Source: Ulva prolifera
Taxonomy: Eukaryota > Chlorophyta > Ulvophyceae > Ulvales > Ulvaceae
Reading direction: 5' to 3'
DNA length: 64,000 bases
Assembly (NCBI GenBank): GCA_023078555.1
Contig: CM041196.1
Coordinates: 6,831,985 to 6,895,984, forward strand
Shown: positions 12,687 through 24,550 of the stretch, piece by piece
How positions within the stretch are numbered: the first letter of the stretch is position 1
Layout of the letters: each line of letters starts with the position of its first letter
Notes under the pieces: generated by a model
Database searches by the model: none
Told to the model about the DNA's origin: nothing
The model's input: only the letters and a program-made list of their open reading frames with translations
Position numbers and translations under genes: made by a program

Positions 12687-14770
12687 ATGGGATTCTGGGA
12701 ATATCCTGACACCCCGAGTGAAGATGAAGATTCAGGTGCTTCACACAAGCGTATCGAAATGTGTGCTGTTTCAGAGTCGGCTTACATAATTAATCATCTA
12801 CTGTTTCTGAATTCAATGAAGCACCATCAGTTTTTGGTCCAGATAGGTCATGCTGATGCAGTATCTGCTTATCCGCCACGTACTGTGTGGTGACACGCTA
12901 AGGATGGCGGTCCAAAGTTCATGCCTGAGCACCATGCTCAAGAGTTAGCTGTTCCAGATTTGGTGGGGCTGCCAAGCTGGCAATCACATTCACAATGCGG
13001 ACGATGCAATGGCGATAGCATTGCACTCACACCATGGTCTTTTCTGGCGAAGGCATCCTGAGCTTGGAAAGCAGGCCACTGCAAAGGCAAATTTCACTTT
13101 TGGCGCCTGTCACGGCTGACCTGCAGTTTGGGCCCTTCTTGTTCTTTACATGACACAATTTTAATCAGGTTAGCATTGCAGGAGACACAAACAGAGCTGT
13201 GCTGGCGAAGCATCGTAGCCCAAAACTGAACCGACTTGGCACCAAAAAACTGTCAGATCTGGACGGCTACAATGCGGTGCGCCCCTTTGACCGCAGCTAG
13301 CTTTCTAGGCGATACGGTCGGTGCATGTGCAGCTGCTGAGGTCAACGACGAAGCGGCTGTTGATGCACTGACGACTCTTTGTTTTGCAGAGACCGAAGCC
13401 CTCAGAAAATCCAGCTATCGTCATAGCAGATGAAGACGATGATTTAATCTCACCCCCTCGTAAGAAGAAACGCAAGTCTGTGTTGGCAACACTCAGCTTG
13501 GAGCAAGAGACCGCTCTTTCTCCACAAGCGACAGCGGAAGCAATCCGGCTGCAGCAGCTGCGGGCACAAGCCATGCAAGCTTTTCAAGACGATGATGTTG
13601 AAGACGGAGAAGATGGCAGTAGTGTAGAGGATGAAGAAATGACCAGGACTCTTCCTGTACAAGTCCGTGCCCCAGGTTTGCAGCTTGCCAATACAGGTTG
13701 CCACGAGTCCTGTGACCTGCTGCGCCAGCTGTATGATGGCAGCTGACACCGTACGTGTTACAAATGTCGTGATTGCACGCATTGGGTGATCAGGCAGGAT
13801 ACAGGAAGTCTGGTGTTAAGCGATGGACTCTGCACATCTTGCATCTAGACCACATGTGCTGATGCATGCATGACTTCTCTGTTTCACTTTGTTTTGCATG
13901 GTGCTGTGATGGCGTCTTATGCATCAAGATCCCACCCACAACCCACTGACTCTCCGTGCGTGCACACTCTTGGAGGTCGAGGCTGTTATCGCCTCCTGGT
14001 GTCATATCTACATAAGCCACGTCTTCCTGTGTTCCGTGTGTGCTGTGGCTTCATTTCACCTGACCTGTTAGTTGTCGAGATGAAGCCATGTGGTGTGCAG
14101 GGCTCATTGGCTCTTGTGTCTTGGTGATCCTTGCATGTGCCAGCAGGTTCAGCGGCCGTTCTACTAAAATGTACCTGGAACCATAGCCAGATGATGTGAA
14201 CCGCTTTGCACAACGATTTCGCAACGATGTCACAAGTAGCATCATCTGTGGTGGTGGCCACTTTCACATGCGTGTGCGGCTGTGTGATTTCCAACAAACA
14301 TGCTACCGTTCCATCTGAGACATATCCTAGCTATCAATTTCAGCCTGCATGCGCGTTCCGCATGCCTCAACTGCGGGATCAAGCACACGGTCTTGGCGAT
14401 ATGGCAGGTGACATGCGCCGATTCATATGCAGCGAGACTGGTAGAAGACATTGATGATGCGGAAGACGTCGAAGCAGAGCTCGAAGCAGAAAAGCAGCTG
14501 CTGATGAGGCAAGGGGCTGACGGCACTAGCGGTGCTATGGTGCTCAAAGTGCAATGTGAGAAGGGCGAAGTGCAAATAAGGCAGCAGCCAGGCAGCAATT
14601 TCGTTGGGCTCATGGACAAGTTCCGTGCGTATGCTGAGAAGCAAGGCTGGGCCAAGAAAAGTACCAAGATGATCCTCGAATGTGATGGTGACCGGGTCGA
14701 TCTGAAGAACAGTTCACCAGAGGAATTTGACCTGGAAGATGGCATGGCGCTCGATGTTGTTATGAAATAG
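12687..14770 (+). CDS. Small protein with C-terminal SUMO-like domain (Rad60/Esc2/NIP45 type)
   Basis: Exons 12687-12735, 13182-13276, 13390-13675 and 14433-14770 join with matching phases (1, 0, 1) to 255 residues. The N-terminus is acidic (MGFWEYPDTPSEDEDSG), followed by a basic stretch, a nuclear-localisation-like cluster (PPRKKKRKS) and a second acidic region. The last roughly 80 residues, from MVLKVQCEKG to the stop, read as a ubiquitin/SUMO-like fold: a strand with charged residues, a helix around LMDKFRAYAEKQGW, then MILECDGDRV and a final DLEDGMALDVVMK. This layout matches Rad60/Esc2/NIP45 proteins, in which the domain contacts the SUMO-conjugating machinery in genome maintenance. Only the C-terminal domain is recognised, so the exact family member is inference. 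Exons 1 and 2 are supported by phase agreement rather than by homology. Confidence 0.72.
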
Positions 14771-15255
14771 GAGCTTAGAGCACAGGAGCTTCAAACACTG
14801 GCATGCAAGCAGTTTTCACACGTGCGCATCTGTGTTTTTGAGTGCCAATCGGGAGTGGCGAGGCTTGAAGCGAGGGGTATCGTCACTGATGTCCGATGCT
14901 TGCCACCGTGCACAAACATGAGTGACGAGATTTTTCCTGTTTCCATGTGCAATTGGTTAGGTGGGATCGCTTGGGAACGAGGTCCGTGGACATCATTGTG
15001 GTTGTGGTGGCACCGGTGTTGGTTGTAGCACCACGCCTGTCCAGAATCCCGTGTCAAGTCAAAGGTTCGCTTCAAAATGGCATAACAACATTTTTCATGT
15101 GTTGTCTCAGGAGGCTAGACGCAAACCTTGCACGAGCCAGATTGACGCTACCACTGAACACCAAAACATACAAAGATCAAAGTGATCTGCACTATCATCG
15201 CAGCAAGAGCCAAATAGCTTATGGTGGAATAGATCAAGTCAGATCTGCCCAGCCC
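14771..15255. other. Intergenic, convergent gene ends
   Basis: 485 bp between the stop of the SUMO-like-domain gene and the presumed stop of the minus-strand gene that follows. It should hold two 3' untranslated regions. A plus-strand open frame (14947-15474) runs through it but is antisense to the next gene and has no protein-like pattern. Confidence 0.5.
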
Positions 15256-17080
15256 TTAGGCATATATCCCAGGGAACCCATACTTCTCATCAAGTTCACG
15301 CGTCAGAACCAAATCAATCTCATCGATACCAGTGAAGAAGATCGTTTCTGTCTTGTTGTGTTTACAAACTGTCCAAAGTCTGACAGAGTACAAGATCTTT
15401 TATTAAGACACAGTAATCGTAGCGCTAATACGCAACTTCAGCACTCAGTGGTACAACTCCCGTTGTATCAGTAGGCAGTCAACCTCAATAGGTCGAGGTC
15501 TGACATGTCAGCCTCTACACACTGCAACCTGCCGCTGAATGTGGGTGCAAGGATTGGCCGACTCGACCGCAACGACCATATGTCTACCTGCACGCTGCCT
15601 TCATATCACAGCATACAATTCGGGCGAAATGAAACACTGTCAACTGTGTGTAGCAGCAATCGTTTCTGCATATTATACCTTATCATTCTCATGATGCCAC
15701 ATGGAGGCGAAACCGATGAGAGCAGTCACAGTCGCGTGTATCAAGCACCCCCCCCCCCCCCCCCCCCCCCCCCCCAGCTGATTCTGTGCTCATGGATCAT
15801 GACCTTGTCACTGGGCTCTTGAACAGTCGATTGTCCTTGGCAAACTGCAGTGACATCACACATCTTCATACTCATCCAAGCCCTGGACAACATGCTTTAC
15901 AGTAGACCGCCAAAGCAAATGTGCTGTGAAGGAGCAACGGATTCTGGACGCTGCGCAACTGATGGTGATACCACATCGCTTGTGTCAAGTGGTATTTTGC
16001 ACGGTCACCAACTAGTACTTGACGTGTCTGCAACAGAGGCCACATGGGGCCGCCATGTCAATATACATTCTGCATGCCATCGGCTGCATCATCCTCAGAG
16101 ACATGCAAGTTGCTGACAAAAGACTGTATGAAAGTGAGACGCACATTACTGCAGCGCCATGGCATAATTGCAAAGATTGACAGCTGTGATGCTGAAGAAT
16201 GACAACACAAGTTGTAGAACACACGCCATGCAACAAGGCCAGAAGGTCAGGAACTGGTAGGATTCAGAAAGCCAGCTCAGATAAACTTGTTTCGGTGCCG
16301 GCTCAGCCCCAGTTGCAGCGCAGCATGTGAATGCTTACCGCTGCACCTGAACAACATATCACGCAGCATATACTGTTCCAACATGAAATCTTATGACCGC
16401 CCGGCAACTGGTGTTGAGCTCTAATTCAAGCTGTTTGATGTACAGCAACCCTGTTCCCTGCCTGGAACTCCACTCGCAGGGACGTCTCAGCATAATCAGA
16501 TGCATGGGCATGAGGATTGAAATATGGAGATCGGGAGGCTGCAGTCCGGTCGGTGAACTCGGCATGAGTCTTAGGCTCTGCGAGTCAGGGCTAGGTGGTG
16601 GACTGCCGTGACCAGTCTGGACGAGATCCTGCATCCGCAATGCTGCGATACGTGCTGTTGCAGTCATAATGCGAAAGAATCTGGTTGAATGGCGTGATGA
16701 TCGCGCCGGGTGTGTTCATGTCGAGGCACTGGTCCTCATCCGCTGCGGTGAAGATTGCGCCAGCACATGTCCAGGAGAGAGCATTCCGGATTATCAATAC
16801 AGCATGGTGTCATACACAATGTGTTATGTCTTCGGCTGCTTTGACCAATCAGGTGAGCGGGGGCCGCGTTGTGCACCTGGTGTAGGCAGAGCCAGTGCGC
16901 TGCGGTGTTGTATCAGCGCCGCTTCGCCCACACACACTGCCTGCTTTCAGGCCAAGTACGAGTTACTCGAACTATCGACTCGTTCGAATGCAGATCGCTA
17001 CTGCTCTCTGGGCCAGAATCTGTCCTGATTGCTAGATCAATGCATGGCGAAATCAGCCCACCCAGCGCTGCAATAGCCAT
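15256..17080 (-). CDS. Probable multi-exon gene, product not recognised (model incomplete)
   Basis: Several exon-like pieces lie on the minus strand: 17080-16967 (starts MAIAALGGLISPC), 16940-16877, 16742-16623 (DEDQCLDMNTPGAIITPFNQ), 16538-16450 (YFNPHAHASDYAETSLRVEF), 15844-15804 (FAKDNRLFKSPVT) and 15347-15256 (TIFFTGIDEIDLVL, ending YGFPGIYA and TAA). Pieces 1 to 5 join in phase with CAG acceptors, though the donor of piece 3 (CTC|GTCCAG) is weak. The junction between the last two is out of phase, so an exon is missing there or a splice site is misread. The pieces look protein-like, but no family was recognised and no function is proposed. The 28-base C tract at 15748 lies in the last intron. 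The start is 132 bp from the divergent PsbP-domain gene, which supports a real gene. Confidence 0.35.
15748..15775. repeat. Homopolymer: 28 consecutive C
   Basis: An uninterrupted run of 28 C on the plus strand, inside the last intron of the proposed minus-strand gene or just outside it. It is one of several long C or G runs in the window. Its exact length is doubtful because such runs are error-prone in sequencing. Confidence 0.9.
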
Positions 17081-17212
17081 GGTCGGACTGAACCCCCGGA
17101 AGCGTCAGCACTGCAGTAGGAGTTGACTGTACTGGAAGTTTCGTAGACATAGCCCACACCAGGTGGAGGCCTCCTTCTCTGACCATTCTTTCGACACTCC
17201 GGATCTGACACA
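17081..17212. promoter_or_regulatory. Short divergent promoter region
   Basis: Only 132 bp separate the proposed minus-strand ATG (17080) from the ATG of the PsbP-domain gene (17213). If both starts are right, this is a shared bidirectional promoter with very short 5' untranslated regions. No TATA box stands out. The call depends on the lower-confidence minus-strand gene. Confidence 0.35.
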
Positions 17213-19255
17213 ATGCGTGCATTCACCGTCACCTCACGATCGGGCTCGTCCTCACGCCCAGCGAGGGTAACAGCCTGCCATGCCCAGGCTGCAGACTCGA
17301 ATCTGCCCACTCTCGGAAGACGAGGTGCTTTGGCTTCGCTGGTAGCACTCACGGCAGCCCAGCACCCTGCGCTTGCAGATGTAGAGCTCACGACTCTGTA
17401 TGGTCTGGCTACGCCCCCGACCAGCTACGGAGGCTACGGAGGCAACGTCAAGGAGTCTCCAAAGTACAAATTCGACTATCCAGACACGTGGAAGCAGCTG
17501 ACTGTGAACAAGGTCCAGAAGGTGTGCACCATTGGACCTCACCACCACTGCAACGAAGCCTCCTGCTGCGGCCAGATCGTTCTGGAACAATATGAGTCCA
17601 CGAATCTCTGATCAGCTCTGTCCCGAGCTATGTCAGATCTGTCTGGCGCTGTCAATGGTGATCCGCGCTGGTGCCGCATTCATTGCGCCCCCATGGGCCA
17701 CTACACAGCCTGAATTGGAGCTTTCTACGCTACGCAGACAGCTCCATTGCCCTCTTTTTAACTGCTCTGAAATCGTGCAGGGAACTCAAGGAATCGACTG
17801 CATCGTTCAAGAGGGCCGCAACAAACAGAATCGGGTGCGATCGGCTGCCCGGGATCTGCACGAGCTCATGTTCCTGTACACACTCCACCGTAGAGAACCT
17901 GGTCTTGCCAGCAGCTGTACAACAACTTCAGCCTCACCCATCACAATCGAAGCATGCATGCCTGCATGACAGTTCTGCACAGTCTCTGCGCACTCCAGCG
18001 TCCGGGATCCATCGCGTAGCTCGGGCTTGTCCTGCCAAACAGCCCTTCAACAGCCTGCCAATGTTACTCAAATACATCCGAGTTGTTGGCTCTTCCCTGC
18101 ATCTTGTGCGATGTCTGTGGACCGGCACCCCCTGCCACGCTGCTCGCCAGGATGCGCTGCAGCCCCACGAACACCTGCGCCCGGCTCTGCAATACTCAGT
18201 GGTGACGGGGTGGATTTGCTGGCCATGATAGGCACATGCGCAAGCCATACCACGGTGTGTGTTCATGGTCCGGACTTACCCCACGGCGCTGGCATGGGGC
18301 GGAGGTGCCCATCCTGGCTGGCCCTCCGCGGCGCCACCCGTGCCAGCCCCTCATTGTCGAGCTCGTTGCAAGCTCCTACCAGTTCTTTGCGCATTGTTTT
18401 CCGCATTCGCCTGAAAGGATCGCTCTGATCGCGGCGGCCCCACTTGTGTGCCCCCACGCCTTCCACATCAACGCATGCACGCACACCCTGAGCAGACCCC
18501 CCCCCCCCCCCAAGGTCACACACAGCCGTATCTACCTGTGCCCTCGCCGCCGCATCCCGCTCCCATGCGACTGGAGCGCTCTTGCACACACCCACGACAC
18601 CAGCCGACAACGCATGCAGTCGCCTGCGCCACACACCACCCGCACCACCGCGGTCAGCTACAAGTGGCCGCACATGCCGTTGCCCCGACCGGATCCTACA
18701 TCGGCTTCGGCCAGATAAACTGGACCACTCCCCGACGGCGTGAACCCCCGGTACACGCCTCCTCTACCCTCACGGTCTCCTGGTCGCTGGTGTCCACAAG
18801 CGGTGCACCCGGTGGCCGCATGCCGGCGACGGCAGATCCCGTCTGGATGTCCCGGACCACATGCCGAGGGGGTAAACACCTGTGGACATCCTTCAGCCCC
18901 TTGACAAAGGGGCGGGTGTGTGCAGGCGTTTGTCGTGACGCTGGCGCGCGCCGGCGAGGACAACAAGAGCTTCAAGCTCACCGACCTCGACTCGACCTTC
19001 CAGAGCTTCGTCGGCGCCGACTACGATCTCCAGGACGCGGTCGGCTCGGCGGACGAGATCACGAGCAGCCGGCGCGAGGTCGACAGCCAGGTGTTCTACG
19101 ACTACCTCGTGCCCGGCAGCGAGGCGGTGTACCGCGCCTGCATCACCGTCAGCGGCGGCAAGGTGTTTGCGCTCTTCGTGAGCACCCCCGCGCGCCTCTT
19201 CAAGGCCAACCAGGAGACCGTCGACAAGATGATCGCGTCGTTCCGGACGCTCTAG
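17213..19255 (+). CDS. PsbP-domain protein of the thylakoid lumen
   Basis: Exons 17213-17521, 17781-17834 and 18926-19255 join in phase 0 to 230 residues. PsbP-domain (PPD) proteins are lumenal relatives of the photosystem II extrinsic subunit PsbP and help assembly or stability of thylakoid complexes. The first 35 residues are Ser/Arg/Ala-rich, as in a chloroplast transit peptide. A twin-arginine lumen-targeting signal follows: RR at 36-37, a hydrophobic stretch and ALA at 53-55 before the predicted cleavage. The mature part has PTSYGGYGGN, FDYPDTWK and KGTQGIDCIVQ (the last spanning the first splice junction), then VFYDYLVPGSEAVYRA and a C-terminal strand and helix ending MIASFRTL, all typical of the domain. 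The pattern is nearer PPD3/PPD4-type proteins than PsbP itself; that subfamily call is from memory. Intron 2 is 1091 bp, larger than the whole coding sequence, and holds a 15-C run. Confidence 0.93.
18497..18511. repeat. Homopolymer: 15 consecutive C
   Basis: Run of 15 C within intron 2 of the PsbP-domain gene. Confidence 0.85.
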
Positions 19256-20328
19256 GCGGCGCGCTGTGTGCTGGGTGTGGCGCGGGTGCTCAGGCCGTGG
19301 CTGGGGTGCGGAGGGTCTTGGCCGCACGGGCGGCCTCCACCACACATAGAGAGGTGCTGTGCGTGTAATGCATGTGCTGCTGGGCACCTGGGAGGGTGCA
19401 GGGGGGTGAGGCCGGCGGCTCGCGTGGCGGTGGAGCCGAGCGCGCCTGCATGTAGACAAGGCGCCAGGGGTGTTCGCCCCTGCGGTGCGGTGTAACGCAA
19501 GCCGACCGATCATGCATGGTGAGAGCCTGAGTCCGTGTGGAGTGAGCTGTGCTCATGCTGCAGCTGGGTGGCGCGGCGTGCTCGGTCGGCGGCTGTGGTG
19601 CGGAAGTCGGTGGCTCGGAAGCTCGCTGAGACGGCGGTGGCCAGGTGCTGCTCTGGCTGCCCCACCCCGGCTCAGCCTTGCCACGGTGCCTACACAATCA
19701 AGTCGAATGAGAGCAGCTCGGTCGAATGTATGGTGGAGCACAAGGACACAATACAACGCATCGCCACCAATGACAGTGCCTGCAAAGGACCTTGTCATGG
19801 TACCTACAATAAATAGGTAGTCTGGTGCCGCAGCGTACCGTCTATCTGCACAGCTGGGTGTGCAGGGGCAACATCTGCAGACAAAAATCAAGATTCCATG
19901 TCATTATTTGCAATCTGCACAGTACCTGTGTCAGAGGTGGAGTGGCTTGGGGGTGTGTTGATGCCGCTTGGTGTCACTCTGTGGTTGCTAGGTCTGCTGG
20001 TTGCTGTGCAGCACAGTTCATCCTGCCTGCAAGAGTGATTCTCCGCCCCAGACTGGTTTTACAGCTGTGCTTGTGAGAATTGTCGGGCCATGGTATGTCC
20101 AACTGGTCGGACATGTGGCACCCTCTCCAGAATGCATGCAATGGCTTGATTGCAGCTGCGTCAGGTTTGTGGTTCTCGTTCGGAGCGCGATCGTTATCGC
20201 TAGATAATCGCGATCAACAGCTTCACCAGGGCCTTTTGAAACCCGTAGAGTGCTGCTTCAACATCAAGCATCGTGTGGCCTCAGCCACACTGAACTGGCA
20301 GATCTGATACAGTGCTGAGCGCGTAGAG
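19256..20328. other. Intergenic region
   Basis: About 1.07 kb between the PsbP-domain gene and the alpha/beta hydrolase gene, both on the plus strand. It should hold the 3' untranslated region of the first and the promoter of the second. GC content falls from left to right. I found no exon-like frame, RNA gene or repeat. Confidence 0.55.
19364..19368 (+). other. Candidate TGTAA polyadenylation signal after PsbP-domain gene
   Basis: TGTAA occurs 109 bases after the stop codon. This pentamer is the usual polyadenylation signal in chlorophyte algae. A second copy lies near 19490. The motif is short, so chance occurrence cannot be excluded. Confidence 0.4.
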
Positions 20329-23300
20329 GTGACACCGGCGCTCAGCATGTCACGCGCCGTCAGGTCGTCACGTCGGTCAGTTCAGCAATGCAAAGTCAAT
20401 TCAGCTGTCAAACGCGTGCCTCCGCCTGCCCTGCGTATTTGTAAAGGTACTCAGGCTGCACCTCGGCCTCATCGCTTCCATACCGCCAGTCCTGCACGAG
20501 AAGTGCGGTCGCGAGCCTTCATGGATCCAATTATATCGAGATTGATGGATGCAGCGTCATCGGTGCCGTCTGTGCCCCCGGCTCTCGCCATCCCAGTCGC
20601 GGGCGTTCTCGCGGTGTGCATGCTTGCGTGGGCTGACGCAAAGCGGCTCACGTCCAAGCCAAAGCTATCCTACCAATCTACAAAGTTCAATGAAGGCATT
20701 CTCTCTCGCATTCCGACCCTCCGATCTTTGTACAAGCCGCTGCCATTCCTGACAAACGGGCACGTAGAGACCATCTTTGCTGCCAAGGCACGCAAAAAGG
20801 TGGACGTCGAGTATCGGCGAGAGAACCTGCACATGCCCGATGGTGGAGTGGTCTCTTTGGACTGGCGAGTCCCAAAGGAGGGCGACCTGGTGCGCACCTC
20901 GCTTGTGGGACTGGTCTCGCCGCTTGCACATCAATCACGGTCTAGCAGTCGCGCACTCGACCCGCCTTACTCACTCTCAACATGAGGCATATCTACCTCG
21001 CATCAGGAACAGGAATAGACAGTGATGTTCGATATTGTGTTCCTTGAGCGTGTACAGATGCTAGGACTCGTTCGAGCAGCAATTGCATCTGTTCCGACAC
21101 AACAGTTGACCCCGACTCTCTCTGCACGTGCAGCCACTGGCGGACGACGCCCCGGTCCTCATCCTCCTCCCAGGCCTCACCGGCGGCAGTGACGACTCGT
21201 ACGTGCGCTACGCGGTGCACTACGCTGAGTCCCACGGCACCCGGGCCGTCGTCTTCAACTCCCGCGGCTGCGGGGACACCTTCCTGACCACCCCCCGCTT
21301 CTACTCGGGCCTCTACATCGGCGACATGCAGCGCGTCGCCGACGCCGTGCGCCTGCGCTACCCCCGCTCGCAGCTCTTCGCCGCCGGCTGGTCCCTCGGC
21401 GCCAACATCCTCGTCAACTACCTCGGCCTCGTCGGAGACGACACGCCGATCGACGGCGCCGCGGCGATGTGCAACCCGTTCGACCTCTCCCTCGGCTCGG
21501 TGAACCTGCAGCGGGGGTTCAACAAGGTGTACAGCCGCAACCTCGGGGCCGCGATGTCGCGGATCATGCAGCGCAACCGCAAGGTGTGGAACGGCGTCGG
21601 CGGCGAGTTTGACGTGGAGCGCGCATGCAACGCGCCGTCGGTGTGGGCGTGGGACGACGCCATCACACGCGTCTCCTTCGGTGCGCACCCCGTCCCTGTT
21701 GTCAATCGGTGTATCGATGTCGCAATGGAGACAGATTCCGAGTCAACAACACAAGCGCATACGCGCCTTGGTATTCGTTCCGCAACCCCTCCCACCCCTC
21801 CTACTCTCACGACGTACACACGGCTACGCCTCGGGACTAGCTTGGCCTGCGTCGGGTCAAGGATGCATAATGGATCAAGAATGACCCCACCCTCCTTCGT
21901 AGTGGCCACCTGCATCCTCTCGGCCACGGTGTCCATACGGGCGGCCGCGCTCCGCAAGCCTGATGGACCCGCGTGTCCGCACCGCGATCCGTCTGCTGTG
22001 CACCACTCCATGCCTGCTGCCCATTGCACCCTCTTGCCGCCCCGCCCCTCGCATCAACCGTCTCCCCGCACCACCCCCGATTCCCAACCATCCAAACACC
22101 GCAGTTCCCCGGGTTGCGTCTACAGGGCCCCCGCGGGGCGCTCCAGCGGCTATGCTGCGCTGTGCTGCGTGCCCGGACACCGCACAGCCCCACGCGAGTC
22201 CATGCGGAACTGTATGTGCAGGGTTCAAGAGCGTGGAGCAGTACTACGCGGCGGCGGGCTCGCACCAGCGTGTGCACGGCGTGAAGGTGCCGCTGCTGGT
22301 CATCCAGGCCGACGACGACCCGATCGCGCCGATCGCCGGCACGCCGGTCAAGGCGCTGCATGATAACCCCAACTGCATCCTCGCCGGTGCGATCCCTTCC
22401 CCCCTGTGGGTCTTGATGTTGACCCCTGCTTTGCGTCTGCTCGCACAGAGCGCCATCATGCCATCTAGTGTCATGCTCGTCCAATCGGTGCTCTAAGTGA
22501 TGCATTCCATGAACGTCCCGACGGACCTGAATGCACAACACTGGTTGTTACCGTTGAAATTGCATCCAGCTGCCCCCCTGCTTTCCATTGCAAGCCGCTC
22601 CAGACTTGCGTGTCACAGTTGGCCTCCTGTCAAATGAGGTTTGACTGCACTACAGTTCAGTGTGGCTACTCGCTGCATCAGCCACCCCAGAGATCAGAGG
22701 CTTTGGGCTCTGGCCCGTACACGGCAATCTGCGTCTCATGTTGCAGAGTACTTGTTTGATATACGTGGTTTGCCAAACTGTCGCATGCACTCCAACGGAC
22801 TCGTGTCTGCTGCTGATGCACCCCGCACCCTCCGGGGCGTGCATCTGAAGGCCGTTCCTGACGCAGTGCTTTGGGTGCAGTGACGAAGACCGGCGGCCAC
22901 CTCGGGTGGGTGTCAGGCGGCGGCGGCTACTTCGGCGAACCCTGGACTGACAGGGTTCTCACGGAGTGGCTGCTCTCGGTCCAGGTGCAGACAGCGAACG
23001 ACGCCGCACGCTCGCTGCTTGGCCAGGCCGGCTCGCAGCTGCCCAAAACCCCCCGAAACTACTCAATTGCCTCGGGCTTCGAGAGCGGCAACGGCAGCAT
23101 GAGCAGCGTCGGGAACGCCGCTGCGGGGCAGGTGCTGGTGTCGGACCCTGGGCTGACGCGGGCGCCGGCGGCCGCGGCGCCGTTCGACGGCGTCAACCTG
23201 AGCCCGAGTCAGACAGGGTACGACCCGGCGGAGCGGGGGAACCCGTGGCGTGCGACGCGGCAGCGCAGCACAATGCGCTCGTCCACAGCGGCCAGCGTGC

Positions 23301-24550
23301 GCATCCCGGCGCCGCAGCTGACGCCCCCACGCCTGGCCGACACCGCGCCCGCTGTAGCAGAGCCGTCGGCGGCCGGCCGTCTTGGCGACACGCCGGCAGC
23401 TGCCGCGCCCACGCCAGCACCTATGAATGCGGAGACCGCAGTGCCTGGCAAGGCGACGAAAGGGGGTAGCGGTCTAGAGACTGACGCCACAACAGGTGCC
23501 GCCTGGCCGCCATCCGCGGCGGTGGTGCCGCCGTTGCCGCCTGTGGTCACCGGCCGCAGCGCCAATGGCTCCATGCGGACTGATGTGCCCCAGGTCAGCC
23601 GCACAGAGGCGCCCGCACCTCCTGCTGTTGCCGATCGCGCTGCGGTCGGGTCTGCGGACCAGGCCGGCAGCCGCGAGACCATTGCAATGCCGTTGCGCGG
23701 CGCCGGTGGCGGCGCGCGCGTTGGCCCGGGCCTGCTGCCTTCGGGCACAGCCCCCACGGATCGCACCGGCCGCACGGAATCAACATCCAGCTCAGTTCCA
23801 ATGGGGGCATCGGTGGTTGCACCGGCGGGGGGCTCGGAGGCGGTGTCCGCTGCACCGATGCATGGGCGGGGCGCAGGGGAAAACCCCGGAGGAAGCAGGA
23901 GGCAGTCTGGTCCAGATGCACAGGCACAGGCGGCCGTGGGTGTAGCAGGTGCAAGCGGGGGTGGTGCGGGGAAGCGGATAGGGGATGGGGAGGGGGGCGG
24001 TGAGGGGGCTGGTGTGGGGGAGGCTCACATGAGGGCTGGGCGGGCGGTCGCGACGTTTGTGCGTGCGACGCATGCGCAGGAGGAGGCGGTGCTGAATGAC
24101 GCCTGGCGCAAGAGCGTCGCATCTGAATTGCCAAGCGCAGGCAGCGGGGGTGATGTGGCGGGGGCAGAAAGCGTGCAGGCCAGGGCGGAGGTGATTAAGA
24201 GTCTGCTGGCGCACAATGCAGAGGCTCTGCAGGCGATTTCGAAGGCGGGTTCTGGTCTGCCGTTGGATGTAGGTGAGGGCGATGAGCCGCAGGTGGAGGC
24301 GTCACCTGCAGCTGTGCCGGTGGCTGTTGCGAGTGGTTCGATGGGGGTGGGTGAGACGGGAGGGCCTCGAGGGGATAGGACGCCGTCGCAGCGGCAGCCT
24401 GTTGCAGCGCAAGGATTTTTCGTTGATGTAGATCCGTCGGAGTATAGCAGCCTGCATCATGGGTATGATAGTGCCACTAGGTCCAGGCCGGCGCGTTCTG
24501 TTGGCAGCCAGTCTACATCATCGCAAGGTGTTTGGTGGAATCGTCCCTGA
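20329..24550 (+). CDS. YheT/EMB8-type alpha/beta hydrolase with long disordered C-terminal tail
   Basis: Exons 20329-20889, 21134-21680, 22222-22386 and 22881-24550 join in phase to 980 residues. The first 60 residues are Arg/Ser-rich like an organelle-targeting peptide, followed by a likely membrane helix (about 80-103). The hydrolase domain starts at LPFLTNGHVETIF and DGGVVSLDW, both diagnostic of the YheT/ABHD1-3/EMB8 family. The catalytic triad is visible: Ser about 274 in GWSLGAN, Asp about 401 in ADDDPIAP and His about 431 in GGHLGWV. The domain ends near residue 460. Usual family members stop soon after, but here the open frame runs on for about 520 Ala/Gly/Pro/Ser-rich residues with no recognisable domain. 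A donor-like GTGCAG at the end of the domain (22980s) might allow a shorter isoform, but the frame stays open without it. Substrate unknown; relatives act on lipids or esters. Confidence 0.93.

Noticed and set aside
14947..15474. 175-codon plus-strand open frame
   Set aside because: No domain or protein-like pattern, and it overlaps the end of the proposed minus-strand gene, which has better splice logic.
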